The notes under the pieces were generated by a model. That model ran no database searches. It was not told where the DNA came from and saw nothing but the letters and a program-made list of their open reading frames with translations. This document shows positions 17,056 through 25,331 of a DNA stretch of 64,000 bases, one piece after another; within the stretch, counting starts at the first letter, position 1, and the number at the start of each line of letters is the position of its first letter. Source of the stretch: Amycolatopsis sacchari (GTDB lineage: Bacteria > Actinomycetota > Actinomycetes > Mycobacteriales > Pseudonocardiaceae); the NCBI RefSeq assembly GCF_900114035.1, contig NZ_FORP01000029.1:1-64000 (forward strand), read 5' to 3'. The position numbers and the translations under genes were made by a program.

Positions 17056-18321
17056 TCAGGACGTGGGGCCGGGCCGTTGCACCCCCGGTGTGAAGGCGTG
17101 CTTCCGGGACACGAAGGTGATCACCAGTGCCGTGGTGACCAGTGCCAGCAGAGTCCAGGGGAAGGCGCCCGCACCGGCGGTGCCCAGCAGGATCGCGCCG
17201 AGGGCGCTGCCGCCGAAGATCGCGAGGTTCCACGCCGTGGAGACCAGTGCCGCGGCCGTGTCGACGTGCGGTGTGGCCGCATTGAGGACCGCGGTGTTGA
17301 GCTGTGTCGACGCTCCGCCGAAGGTCAGGCCCCAGACGACCACGGCGGCGTAGAGCACTGGCGTCACCCGGCTCGCGACACCCAGCACCACGGTGGCTCC
17401 CGCGAAAGCGGCCAGGCTGCACAGGGTCAGCCTCCGCAGCGCGCGGTCGACCAGCTGACCGGTGACCCAGATCCCAGCCAGTGCGGCGAGGCCGAAGACG
17501 AGGAGGACGACCTCCACCCGCCCGGGGCCGCCCACGGCGGCCAAGTAGGGCGCGAGGTAGGTGTAGAGCAGGTTGTGGGCCAGCATCCAGCCGAGGACGA
17601 CCGCGAGCCCTGGCCGCACCCCCGGCGTGCCCAGCACCCTGAGGACGGGAGTCCTGGCCGTGGCGCGGCTGGCGCCGGGAACATCCGGCGCGCTCGACGC
17701 CATCCATCCGAGTGCCACGACCGCGAGGACGGACAGCGCGGCGAAGGTCCACCGCCATCCCAGGAGCGTGCCGCCGAACGTGCCCAGCGGAGTGCCGACG
17801 GACAGCGCGGCCGGAACACCGGCCATGGCCACGGCCAGGGCGCGGCCGGCGCGGGAGGGTGGGGCGATGCCTCGCGTGTAGCCGGGGATCAGCCCCCAGA
17901 GCAGACCGGAGCACATGCCGCCGACCGCACGGGCGACCAGCGTCAGCACGTAGGCGTCCGACACCGCGGTGACGGTGTTGGTGATCACGAACCCGGCGAC
18001 GGCCGCGAGGTAGACGGGTTTGCGTCGAAGACCGCGGGTCAGCGCGATCACCGGTAGCGCGGCGACGACGGTCCCGGCCGCGTACACGCTCACGAGTTGC
18101 CCGGCGGCGCCCTCGCTCACCCTGAGGCCGGCCGCGATTTCGGGCAACAGCCCTGCGGGCAGCGTCTCCGTCATGATCACCACGAAGCCGGTCAGCGCCA
18201 TGGCCGCGAGCGCGGACCACGGCAGGCGCGGTCCGTCCCGGCCGCTGCTCGAGCCGGCGGGACGCGTGGCTTGACGCGGCGGGCTGACCGTCGAGCGGCC
18301 AGCGATTTCTGGATTAGCCAT
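17056..18321 (-). CDS. MFS drug/metabolite exporter (AraJ/Cmx-like)
   Basis: This 421-residue membrane protein has about 12 hydrophobic segments. The first reads LAAMALTGFVVIMTETLPAG, the LxxFxxxxxEfxxxGLLP-type opening of DHA1 exporters, followed by the expected signature loop (RGLRRKPVYLAA). The second half begins after a loop near residue 195. Relatives export chloramphenicol, arabinose or other small molecules. The ATG at the start has no strong ribosome site; a GTG 51 bases upstream is an alternative. It is divergent from a TetR regulator and followed by an alpha/beta hydrolase, which suggests export of a toxic compound that the hydrolase also processes. Confidence 0.85.
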   Translation of the reverse strand: MANPEIAGRSTVSPPRQATRPAGSSSGRDGPRLPWSALAAMALTGFVVIMTETLPAGLLPEIAAGLRVSEGAAGQLVSVYAAGTVVAALPVIALTRGLRRKPVYLAAVAGFVITNTVTAVSDAYVLTLVARAVGGMCSGLLWGLIPGYTRGIAPPSRAGRALAVAMAGVPAALSVGTPLGTFGGTLLGWRWTFAALSVLAVVALGWMASSAPDVPGASRATARTPVLRVLGTPGVRPGLAVVLGWMLAHNLLYTYLAPYLAAVGGPGRVEVVLLVFGLAALAGIWVTGQLVDRALRRLTLCSLAAFAGATVVLGVASRVTPVLYAAVVVWGLTFGGASTQLNTAVLNAATPHVDTAAALVSTAWNLAIFGGSALGAILLGTAGAGAFPWTLLALVTTALVITFVSRKHAFTPGVQRPGPTS

Positions 18322-18383
18322 GCCAGAAGTCTGCGCCGCCCGGCTCGCCGCAGTCAATGAATTCTGGATCACATGATCTGGAA
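18307..18383. promoter_or_regulatory. two TTCTGG-containing operator candidates for the TetR regulator
   Basis: Two dyads lie in the divergent gap. The first has TTCTGG and CCAGAA arms 10 bases apart (18307-18328) and covers the MFS start codon. The second, TTCTGGATCACATGATCTGGAA (18362-18383), has a perfect GATCA/TGATC core with partly symmetric flanks. Both contain TTCTGG, so a shared regulator is plausible. The TetR protein encoded 56 bases on is the natural candidate; binding is inferred. Confidence 0.5.
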
Positions 18384-18438
18384 ATCGGCGCGGTTTTCGG
18401 TAGTGTTCTCCGGTGAAGCAGTATTGGAGGGGTAGCAG

Positions 18439-19053
18439 ATGGCACGCACCGGACGCCCACGAGAGTTCGACGTCGACTCAGCTCTCGATACCGCGCTGCG
18501 CCTGTTCTGGCAGCACGGCTACGAAGCCACGACGCTCGCGCAACTGCGGGAGGCGATGGGCATCTCCTCGGCGAGCTTCTACGCCGCCTTCGGTTCCAAG
18601 GAAGCCCTGTTCGACTCCGTGGTCGGTCGCTACGCAGGCTCCTACGGGCAGGTCACCGACGACGTCGGCGATCCCGCACTGAGTCCCCGCGAGGCCGTCG
18701 AACGCGTCCTGCGCCGCTCGGCCGCTATGCAGACCGACCCCGCGCACCCCGCCGGATGTCTCGTCGTCCTGGCCGCGACCACCGGATCGGATGCGGGCCA
18801 CCGGGCACGGGACCTCCTGCGCACGCGCCGGGACCTGGTCCGGCGGAATCTCGAGAACTGTGTCAAGCGTGCGATCGGCACCGGTGAGCTCCGCCCCGAG
18901 ACGGACCCGGCTGCGCTCGCGTGCGCGCTGGAGAGCTTCCTGTGGGGCATCTCCACCGAGGCGCGTGACGGCGTGGACGTCGACGTCCTGTCGCTGGCCA
19001 TCGATCACGTCCTGCAGATCTGGGACAACGCCCGGGTTCCGGCAGCGGTGTAG
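18439..19053 (+). CDS. TetR/AcrR-family transcriptional regulator
   Basis: This 204-residue protein has a TetR N-terminal HTH: FDVDSALDTALRLFWQHGYE, then TTLAQLREAMGISSASFYAA and FGSKEALFDSVV. The C-terminal ligand-binding domain includes HPAGCLVVLAATT and other helices of the AcrR-type C-domain. The ATG start follows GGAGGGG closely. Divergent placement from an MFS exporter and its companion hydrolase marks it as the local repressor, released by the compound exported. The 244 bases after its stop contain no gene. Confidence 0.9.
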   Translation: MARTGRPREFDVDSALDTALRLFWQHGYEATTLAQLREAMGISSASFYAAFGSKEALFDSVVGRYAGSYGQVTDDVGDPALSPREAVERVLRRSAAMQTDPAHPAGCLVVLAATTGSDAGHRARDLLRTRRDLVRRNLENCVKRAIGTGELRPETDPAALACALESFLWGISTEARDGVDVDVLSLAIDHVLQIWDNARVPAAV

Positions 19054-19297
19054 CCGACACGGGAGCAGGAGCCCGGAAGCTCCGGTCAGGGCACGACGAC
19101 CGGCGGCACCGCTTTCGGCGGCCGGCGGCCACGGTGTGGCCCGCACCGGTGTTCCGGTGGGGCCTTCGGTTCATTTCGGGCGGTCCCGGCCGACCGTCCT
19201 TGCCGGGAGCGCCCGCCGCACAACGGTCCTGGTGCTGCTCCGGAGTAGCGCGAGCGGCAGGGGGACCTTCGTCCGGCGCGCCGAGAGGTCCGTGCGG

Positions 19298-20506
19298 CTA
19301 CAGGTCTCCCAGTGCGGTGACCGGCGCTTCGACGCAGTCGGCGACGAAGCGGAGGAACCCGCCCGCCGTGCCCCCGTCGCAGACGCGGTGGTCGAAGGCC
19401 AGGGTCAGCTGGCACACCTTCCGCGCCCGCACCTCGCCGTCGACGATCCACGGCCGTGCCACGATCCGCCCGATGCCGAGGATCGCGGCCTCGGGGTGGT
19501 TGATGATCGCCGCGGAACCGTCCACTCCGAACACCCCGTAGTTGTTCACCGTGAACGTGCCACCCGTGAGCTGGTGGGGGGACAGCTGCCCCGCGCGCGC
19601 CGCGGCCGTGCGGGCCGCGATCGCCGCCCCGAGCTCGCGGGTGCTCATCCGGTCCGCGTCGGGCACCACGGGCACGACGAGCCCCCGCTCGGTCTGCGCC
19701 GCGAAACCGAGGTGGACCGCGCCGAGCACGACGATTTCCTCCCCTTCCACGCGGGCGTTGAGCTCGGGGAACCGCCGCAGCCCGGCGACCGTGAACCGCG
19801 CCAGCAGCGCGAGCAGGCTGACCGGGCGTGCGGGATCCGCCGCGTTGAGAGCCTCGCGCGCGGCCAACAGCGCGGTGGCGTCGGCGTCGACCCAGACCGT
19901 CGCCTCCGGAATCTCCCGCCGGGAGGTGCTGAGCTTGTCGGCAATCACCTTCCGCAGTCCCCGCAACGGAACCCGCCGGTCGCCGTCACCGTCCCGGCGT
20001 CCCTTCCGCTCCGCCAGTGCGGCCTCCACGTCCGCACGCCGGATAATGCCCCCGGGACCGGAACCGGAGATGCCGTTGAGGTCCAGGCCGTTGTCGCGGG
20101 CCAGCTTGCGGACCAGCGGCGAGATGACCCCGGCGGCCCCCGCGGGCCGGTCCAGCACCACGGTGCCCGCTCGCCTCTGGCGCCGTCGCGGGGCCGCGTT
20201 CGGCGTGCCGTACCCGATCAGGACGTTCCCGCTCCCTTCAGCCGCGGTCACCACGCCGGGTTCGGTGAAAGCGCTTTCTGCCACGGTGATCAACGGCTTG
20301 CCCACCTCCAGTGCCTCGCCGGGCTCGCCGTGCCGCGCCATGACGACCCCAGCGAACGGCGCCGGAACCTCCACGGCCGCCTTCGCGGTCTCCACCTCCA
20401 CCACCGGCTGGTCGACGGTGATCGTGTCCCCCACCTCCACCAGCCACCGCACGATCTCCGCCTCGGTGAGGCCCTCACCGAGGTCGGGCAGCAGGAAGTC
20501 AGGCAC
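19298..20506 (-). CDS. bkdC: 2-oxoacid dehydrogenase E2 (dihydrolipoamide acyltransferase)
   Basis: This 402-residue E2 has one lipoyl domain (about residues 3-76, lipoylated Lys in VVEVETAKAAVEV). A peripheral-subunit-binding domain follows around 130-165 (SPLVRKLARDNGLDLNGISG). The catalytic domain ends in FDHRVCDGGTAGGFLRFV, the HRxxDG active-site motif. It transfers acyl groups from lipoyl to CoA in the branched-chain 2-oxoacid dehydrogenase complex. GTG start, overlapping the E1 beta stop by 8 bases. Linkers are short compared with pyruvate E2s that carry two or three lipoyl domains, which supports the branched-chain type. No E3 gene is in the window; it must come from elsewhere. Confidence 0.87.
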   Translation of the reverse strand: MPDFLLPDLGEGLTEAEIVRWLVEVGDTITVDQPVVEVETAKAAVEVPAPFAGVVMARHGEPGEALEVGKPLITVAESAFTEPGVVTAAEGSGNVLIGYGTPNAAPRRRQRRAGTVVLDRPAGAAGVISPLVRKLARDNGLDLNGISGSGPGGIIRRADVEAALAERKGRRDGDGDRRVPLRGLRKVIADKLSTSRREIPEATVWVDADATALLAAREALNAADPARPVSLLALLARFTVAGLRRFPELNARVEGEEIVVLGAVHLGFAAQTERGLVVPVVPDADRMSTRELGAAIAARTAAARAGQLSPHQLTGGTFTVNNYGVFGVDGSAAIINHPEAAILGIGRIVARPWIVDGEVRARKVCQLTLAFDHRVCDGGTAGGFLRFVADCVEAPVTALGDL

Positions 20507-21509
20507 CGTGCACGCCCCCGGCGGTCACGACCTCGTCGTCCCACTGCAACCGGTCCACGGCATCGAGGATGCGGTCCACCGTGGGCAGGTGGTGCTGCTC
20601 CAGCTTCGGGGCGGGATAGGGCACGTCGAAGCCGGTCACGCGCAGCACCGGTGCCTGCAGGTGGTGGAAGCACTGTTCGCTCAGCCGCGCCGCGATCTCC
20701 GCGCCGTACCCGCAGAACCCGGCCGCCTCGTGCACCACCACGGCGCGCCCGGTGCGGCGCACCGACTCGGTCATCGTCTCGTCGTCGACCGGGGCCAGCG
20801 TGCGCAGATCGACAACCTCCAGGTCCCGGCCCTCGGCGGCGGCCGCCTCCGCCGTCTCCAGCGCCGTGGCGACCATCGGCCCGTAGGCGATCAGCGTGGC
20901 GTCCGTGCCGGGTCGCCGCACCACCGCCCGGTCGAACGGGGTGCCGTCCCGTCCGAAGGACACCTCGTCCTTGGTCCAGTACCGGCACTTCGGTTCCAGG
21001 AACACCACGGGGTCCGGGCATTCGATCGCGTCCCGCAGCAGGTCGTAGGCGTCCTGCGGCGTCGCCGGTGTCACCACGCGCAGCCCGGCGGTGTGCGTGT
21101 AGTAGACCTCGCTGGAGTCGCAGTGGTGTTCCACGCCGCCGATCCCGCCGGCGTAGGGGATCCGGATCACCATCGGCAGCTCCAGCCCGCCGCGGGTGCG
21201 GTTGCGCAGCTTCGCGACGTGGGAGGTGATCTGCTCGAAAGCGGGGTAGGCGAACGCGTCGAACTGCATCTCCACCACCGGCCGGAACCCGCCCATCGCC
21301 AGGCCGACCGCGTGTCCGACGATGCCGGATTCGGCCAGTGGCGTGTCGAAACACCGCTCCTCGCCGAAATCCCGGGTCAGCCCGTCGGTCACGCGGAACA
21401 CCCCGCCCAGGGTGCCCACGTCCTCCCCGGACACGAGGACCCGCTCGTCCTCCTTCAGCGCATCGCGCAGTGCCGCGTTGAGCGCCTGTGCCATCGTGAT
21501 CTGCTCCAC
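20499..21509 (-). CDS. bkdB: 2-oxoacid dehydrogenase E1 component, beta subunit
   Basis: This 336-residue protein matches the transketolase-like beta subunit. It has the opening TMAQALNAALRDALKEDERV and GEDVGTLGGVFRVTDGL, then the substrate/thiamine segment FDTPLAESGIVGHAVGLAMG with the conserved Glu. With the alpha subunit it forms the alpha2beta2 E1 that decarboxylates 2-oxoacids derived from Val, Leu and Ile. The GTG start has GGAGG 6 bases upstream and starts one base after the E1 alpha stop. The products supply branched acyl-CoA primers for fatty acids and often polyketides in actinomycetes. Confidence 0.87.
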   Translation of the reverse strand: MEQITMAQALNAALRDALKEDERVLVSGEDVGTLGGVFRVTDGLTRDFGEERCFDTPLAESGIVGHAVGLAMGGFRPVVEMQFDAFAYPAFEQITSHVAKLRNRTRGGLELPMVIRIPYAGGIGGVEHHCDSSEVYYTHTAGLRVVTPATPQDAYDLLRDAIECPDPVVFLEPKCRYWTKDEVSFGRDGTPFDRAVVRRPGTDATLIAYGPMVATALETAEAAAAEGRDLEVVDLRTLAPVDDETMTESVRRTGRAVVVHEAAGFCGYGAEIAARLSEQCFHHLQAPVLRVTGFDVPYPAPKLEQHHLPTVDRILDAVDRLQWDDEVVTAGGVHGA

Positions 21510-21510
21510 G

Positions 21511-22611
21511 TCACGCCTCCTGTGCGGCGAGTTCGGCCGCCAGCACCGCGCGCTGGGCGGCGAGCCGGCGCGGCGGCCCGGCGTAGACGTGTTCGAACAA
21601 CTCCAGCGGCTCGACCGCGGGCTCGTCGTTCATGCCGGCCCGGAACCGGGCGGCGAACTCCTCGGCCGCGTCCTGGTCCGCCACCACGTCGGCGTCGCTG
21701 AGCACGCCGCGGTCACGCAGGTGCTTTTCCAGCCGTGTCACCGGATCGGCGGCACGCCACCGGTCCACCTCGGCCGGGTCGCGGTAGCGGGTGGCGTCGT
21801 CGGCGTTGGTGTGCGCGTCCATCCGGTAGGTGTGGGCCTCGACCAGGAACGGCCCCTCGCCACGCCGCGCGTGCGCCACCGCCTCGTCCAGCACGGCGAG
21901 CACCGCCACGAGGTCGTTGCCGTCGACCTGCTCGGACGGGATGCCGTAGCCGATCCCCTTGTACGCCAAGGACGGCGCCGCGGTCTGCTTCTCCAGCGGC
22001 ACCGAGATGGCGTACCGGTTGTTCTGCACGAAGAACACGACCGGAGCGCGGAAGACCGCGGCGAAGTTGAGCGCCTCGTGGAAGTCGCCTTCGCTGGTGC
22101 CGCCGTCACCGATGAGCGCCAGCACCACGTTACCCGCACGCCGCCGCCGGAAGGCGTCGGCCAGCCCCGCGGCGTGGAGGGTCTGGGTGGCCAGCGGGGT
22201 GCACTGCGGCGCGGTGTGGGTGGTGCGCGGGTCGTAGCCGCAGTGCCAGTCGCCCCGCAGCAGCGTCATGACCTCCACGACGTCCAGGCCGCGCGCGACC
22301 AGCGCCATCGAGTCGCGGTAGGTCGGGAACAGCCAGTCGTCGCCGCGCAACGCCAGCACCGCCCCGATCTGACAAGCCTCCTGCCCCGCCGCGGAGGGGT
22401 AGACCGCGAGCCTGCCCTGCCGGGTCAGCGCGGTCGCCTGGGTGTCGAACCGCCTGCCCAGCACCATCCGCCGGTAGCCGTCCCGCAGCCGTTCCGCCGA
22501 GGGTTCCCCGTAGCCCGCGGGAGCCGGGCACGCGGTGCCGTCCTCGGCCACGAAGCGCACCGGCCCGGCTGTCGGCAGCAGGTCTGCCGGTGCCCGTTCC
22601 CCACCCGTCAT
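21511..22611 (-). CDS. bkdA: 2-oxoacid dehydrogenase E1 component, alpha subunit
   Basis: This 366-residue protein carries the thiamine-diphosphate motif GDGGTSEGDFHEALNFAAVF ending in the FVQNN Asn pair. AAGQEACQIGAVLAL and the HTAPQCTPLATQTLHAAG region fit the branched-chain E1 alpha subgroup. It binds ThDP at the subunit interface and decarboxylates branched 2-oxoacids. It is first in a three-gene operon with E1 beta and E2. GGAGG lies about 10 bases before the ATG. The gene is divergent from an Lrp/AsnC regulator, the classic bkdR arrangement, although that regulator is frameshifted here. Substrate class is inferred from the split E1 and the neighbours. Confidence 0.87.
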   Translation of the reverse strand: MTGGERAPADLLPTAGPVRFVAEDGTACPAPAGYGEPSAERLRDGYRRMVLGRRFDTQATALTRQGRLAVYPSAAGQEACQIGAVLALRGDDWLFPTYRDSMALVARGLDVVEVMTLLRGDWHCGYDPRTTHTAPQCTPLATQTLHAAGLADAFRRRRAGNVVLALIGDGGTSEGDFHEALNFAAVFRAPVVFFVQNNRYAISVPLEKQTAAPSLAYKGIGYGIPSEQVDGNDLVAVLAVLDEAVAHARRGEGPFLVEAHTYRMDAHTNADDATRYRDPAEVDRWRAADPVTRLEKHLRDRGVLSDADVVADQDAAEEFAARFRAGMNDEPAVEPLELFEHVYAGPPRRLAAQRAVLAAELAAQEA

Positions 22612-22688
22612 CGCACATCGCCCTCCACCATCCGCTTGGCGCCGATGCTGGCCGATGGCAGACTACGTGTCCACAAAGAGCCGAAAAT

Positions 22689-22707
22689 CAGCGACAACTG
22701 GTCGCTG
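22689..22707. promoter_or_regulatory. inverted repeat in the bkd / Lrp divergent promoter region
   Basis: Perfect 7-base arms CAGCGAC and GTCGCTG are 5 bases apart. The site lies 22 bases before the Lrp-type start and about 80 before the E1 alpha start. Lrp/AsnC regulators usually bind 13-15-base dyads of this kind near their own promoter. Assignment is by position. Confidence 0.4.
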
Positions 22708-22728
22708 TGAAGGGGGCAGTGCGGCGAC

Positions 22729-23240
22729 ATGTCCACGACGGATCCTCCTTCCCCGCCACAGCATGGACAAACGGCGAAGCGCCTCGACGCGATCGACAGG
22801 GCCATGCTCGCGGAACTGGTCGCCGACGCCCGGATCTCGATCCGCGCGCTCGCCGACCGGCTCAGCATCTCCCGCGCCAACGCCTACTCACGCCTGGACC
22901 GGCTGACCCGGGACGGGGTGATCACCGGGTACGGGGCACGGCTGGACCCATACCGCGCCGGACTGGGCACGAGCGCCTACGTGTGGTCAGCGTCGAGCAG
23001 GCCGCGTGGCGGCAGATGCGCGCGGGCCTGCGCACCATCCCCTACGTCGAGCACATCGCGATGGTGGGCGGGGATTTCGACGTGCTGCTGCTGGTGCGCA
23101 CACCGGACAACGCCACCCTGCGCGATGTCGTGCTCGAACGCATCCAGGCGGTCGAAGGGGTGCGCTCGACGCGCACGTGGCTGATCTTCGAGGAAACGAC
23201 GGGCCCCGGCGCGGTGACTTTCGGCCTCACTCCGTCGTGA
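22729..23240 (+). pseudogene. bkdR: Lrp/AsnC-family regulator (BkdR-like), frameshifted
   Basis: The first frame encodes an Lrp HTH: AKRLDAIDRAMLAELVADAR, ISIRALADRLSISRANAYSR and LDRLTRDGVITGYGA. After GLGTSAYV near 22983 the frame breaks. The next base register continues the family as VVSVEQAAWRQMRAGLRTIP, then YVEHIAMVGGDFDVLLLVRT and NATLRDVVLERIQAVEG, the RAM ligand-binding domain, to a proper stop. One missing base explains it. The joined product would be about 170 residues, a normal length. It is divergent from the bkd operon, as BkdR usually is, and its end overlaps the convergent RpiR gene by 14 bases. A single-base loss could be a sequencing error. Confidence 0.75.
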
Positions 23241-24111
23241 CGTCGCCGAAGCCCGCCTCGATCGTGCGCATCCGCTCGTCGGCGGCGCCGCCGAGCCGGG
23301 CGTGGACGGCGAACACCAGCGCTTCGACCAGCGCGGTCGCGGCCACGAGGCTGTCGAACGATCCGGCGGCCTCGACTCGGGCGGACAACACGACGTCGGC
23401 GAAGTCCGCCGCGGGTGAGAGCCAGGGGTCGGTGACCAGGACGATCTTCGCGCCCCGCCCGGCGGCGGCCTTCGCCAGCGCGATCGTGTCCCTCTGGTAG
23501 CGCCGGAAGTCGAAGACCACGCAGACGTCGCGGCGGCCGAGATCGACGACGAAACCCGGGTCCTCGTGCGGGTTCACGGCGTGCACGGAGGTGCCCGGGC
23601 GCATGAGGCGCAGATGCAGGTCGAAGTAGGTGGCCAGCAGGTGCGAGAACCGGCCGCCGAACACCGTGATCCGCTTCGCCGGACCGCACAGCAGGGCGAC
23701 GGCCCGTTCGAACTCGTGCTCGGGCAGCACCGAGAAGGTGTGCTGGATGGCCTTGCTCGCGGTCTCCGCCACGACACTCGCGAGCTCCGACGTCGCCGAA
23801 TCGGCGGTGATCCGCGCCGGCAGCGTCAGCGGCGACGCGCGCCGGGCCTGCACCTCCTCACGCAGCGCGTCCTGGAAGTCCCGGTACTTGCCGAAACCGA
23901 GGCGCCCGATGAACCGCAGCACGGTGGGAGCGCTGATGCCGACCTTCTGTGCGAGGGAGTTGGTGGACTCCAGCCCGGCCGCCGGGTAGTTCGCGAGCAG
24001 CGCCCGGGACAACTTGAGCTCGGCGGGCGAGAGGGACTGCTGGATCCGCCGGATCCGGTCCGCGACGGTCGGGCTGTCTCCCACTCCACCGGTCCGCGGC
24101 GGTGTGCTCAC
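23227..24111 (-). CDS. RpiR/MurR-family regulator (HTH plus SIS domain)
   Basis: This 294-residue protein has an RpiR N-terminal HTH (about residues 15-90): SLSPAELKLSRALLANYPAA, then SLAQKVGISAPTVLRFIGRL. A SIS sugar-isomerase-fold domain follows around 120-270, with ITVFGGRFSHLLA and CVVFDFRRYQRDTIALAKAA. SIS domains usually sense phosphosugars, but RpiR proteins also control amino acid and other nitrogen pathways. GTG start with GTGA overlap to the upstream M20D gene, so it is the last gene of a ten-gene operon and likely regulates it. Its 3' end overlaps the convergent Lrp-type gene by 14 bases. Confidence 0.88.
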   Translation of the reverse strand: MSTPPRTGGVGDSPTVADRIRRIQQSLSPAELKLSRALLANYPAAGLESTNSLAQKVGISAPTVLRFIGRLGFGKYRDFQDALREEVQARRASPLTLPARITADSATSELASVVAETASKAIQHTFSVLPEHEFERAVALLCGPAKRITVFGGRFSHLLATYFDLHLRLMRPGTSVHAVNPHEDPGFVVDLGRRDVCVVFDFRRYQRDTIALAKAAAGRGAKIVLVTDPWLSPAADFADVVLSARVEAAGSFDSLVAATALVEALVFAVHARLGGAADERMRTIEAGFGDVTTE

Positions 24112-25331
24112 GGGCGACCTCCGGTCCCTTCGGCCGAGGCGTGCTTGCTGTCGGGAACCTTCTTAGCACCTCCGGTGACGACCTCGGCCGCCGCCAGGTA
24201 CCCGGCCAGCAGCGCGCCGGCCACGTGTCCGACGTACTCGTCTCCCGGCGCGTAGGTCGCGGAGTGCAGCCGCTGCCCCGCTCCCCCGGTGCCGACGAAC
24301 ATCATCAGCGAGGGCATGGCCTGGGAGAAGTAGGCGAAATCGTCCGAGCCCGCCGAGCGCAGCGTGTCGTCCACCTCGGCCCCCAGCCGCCGCAACAGCG
24401 GGGCGGCCGCCCGGGCGATGCCTGCGTCGTTCTCCAGCACCGGTTCCCCCTCGGTGACCTCGACCCTGCCCGTGCAGCCGTGCGCGCGCGAGACGAGGTC
24501 CACGGTCTCCGCGAGCCGTTCGAGGATCACCTCGCGCGCCGCGGGGTCCAGCGAGCGGACGGTGCCACGGGCGGTGGCCTCGTCCGGCACGACGTTCGGC
24601 GCGGAACCGGCGGCGAGCGTGGTCACGCTGAGCACCACGGGCGTCATCGGATCCGTGCCCCGGCTGACCATGCTCTGCAGTGCCACGACGACGCTGGCCA
24701 GTGCCACCACGGGATCCGCTGTCTGGTGGGGGTAGGCCGCGTGCCCGCCGCGGCCCGCCACCGTCACGGTGAACTCGTCGGAGGAGGCGTTGACCGGACC
24801 CGGGCTGCACGCCACCGTGCCGGTGGGCAGCAGCGGCTGGACGTGCGCGGCCACGGTCGCGCCCGCCTGCTGTTCGGCGAGTACGCCCGACTCACTGATC
24901 TCCAGCGCGCCCGACGGGTAGGTCTCCTCGCGGGGTTGCAGCACGACCACCAGCGGCGCCGGGCCGCCGACGGCCTCGACTGCTCGTGCCAGCGCCACCG
25001 TGGCGGCCAGGTGCACGTCGTGCCCGCACGCGTGCATCACGCCCGGGTGCTCCGACGCCCAGGGCAGTCCCGTCCCCTCGGTCACGCTCAGCGCGTCGAG
25101 CTCCGCCCGAACCGCCACGGCGGAACCGGTGCCGCCGATCCGCAGCACGGCTCCGGTGCCGGCCACCGGCTGTGCCGACGTGCCTGAGGGCAACGCGGCC
25201 AGCACGGTGTCGCGCGTGGCGGCCTCGTCCCCGGAAAGGCGGGGTTTCCGGTGCAGCTCGTGCCGCAGCTGGACGGCGGCGGGCAGCTCCTGCTCCACGC
25301 GGTGCCGAAGCCGGTCGAAACCGTCGGTCAC
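24108..25331 (-). CDS. M20D-type metallo-amidohydrolase
   Basis: This 407-residue enzyme is of the M20D branch (hippurate hydrolase, IAA-amino acid hydrolase, N-acyl amino acid deacylase). Metal ligands are visible in HACGHDVHLA (Cys and His), the REET Glu pair, AAHVQPLLP and a late LHSATYAPGDEYVGH His. The lid domain includes GRGGHAAYPHQTADPV with the usual dimerisation His. It should release amino acid or carboxylate from an N-acyl conjugate in the cytosol. The GTG start overlaps the amidohydrolase stop as GTGA. A long, low-complexity tail (VTGGAKKVPDSKHASAEG) follows the domain. Confidence 0.87.
   Translation of the reverse strand: MTDGFDRLRHRVEQELPAAVQLRHELHRKPRLSGDEAATRDTVLAALPSGTSAQPVAGTGAVLRIGGTGSAVAVRAELDALSVTEGTGLPWASEHPGVMHACGHDVHLAATVALARAVEAVGGPAPLVVVLQPREETYPSGALEISESGVLAEQQAGATVAAHVQPLLPTGTVACSPGPVNASSDEFTVTVAGRGGHAAYPHQTADPVVALASVVVALQSMVSRGTDPMTPVVLSVTTLAAGSAPNVVPDEATARGTVRSLDPAAREVILERLAETVDLVSRAHGCTGRVEVTEGEPVLENDAGIARAAAPLLRRLGAEVDDTLRSAGSDDFAYFSQAMPSLMMFVGTGGAGQRLHSATYAPGDEYVGHVAGALLAGYLAAAEVVTGGAKKVPDSKHASAEGTGGRP

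Noticed and set aside
19054-19297. Small gene between TetR and the E2 gene
   Set aside because: Open frames are Arg/Pro/Ser-rich with no start site. Only weak inverted repeats are present, so the stretch is treated as an intergenic gap.
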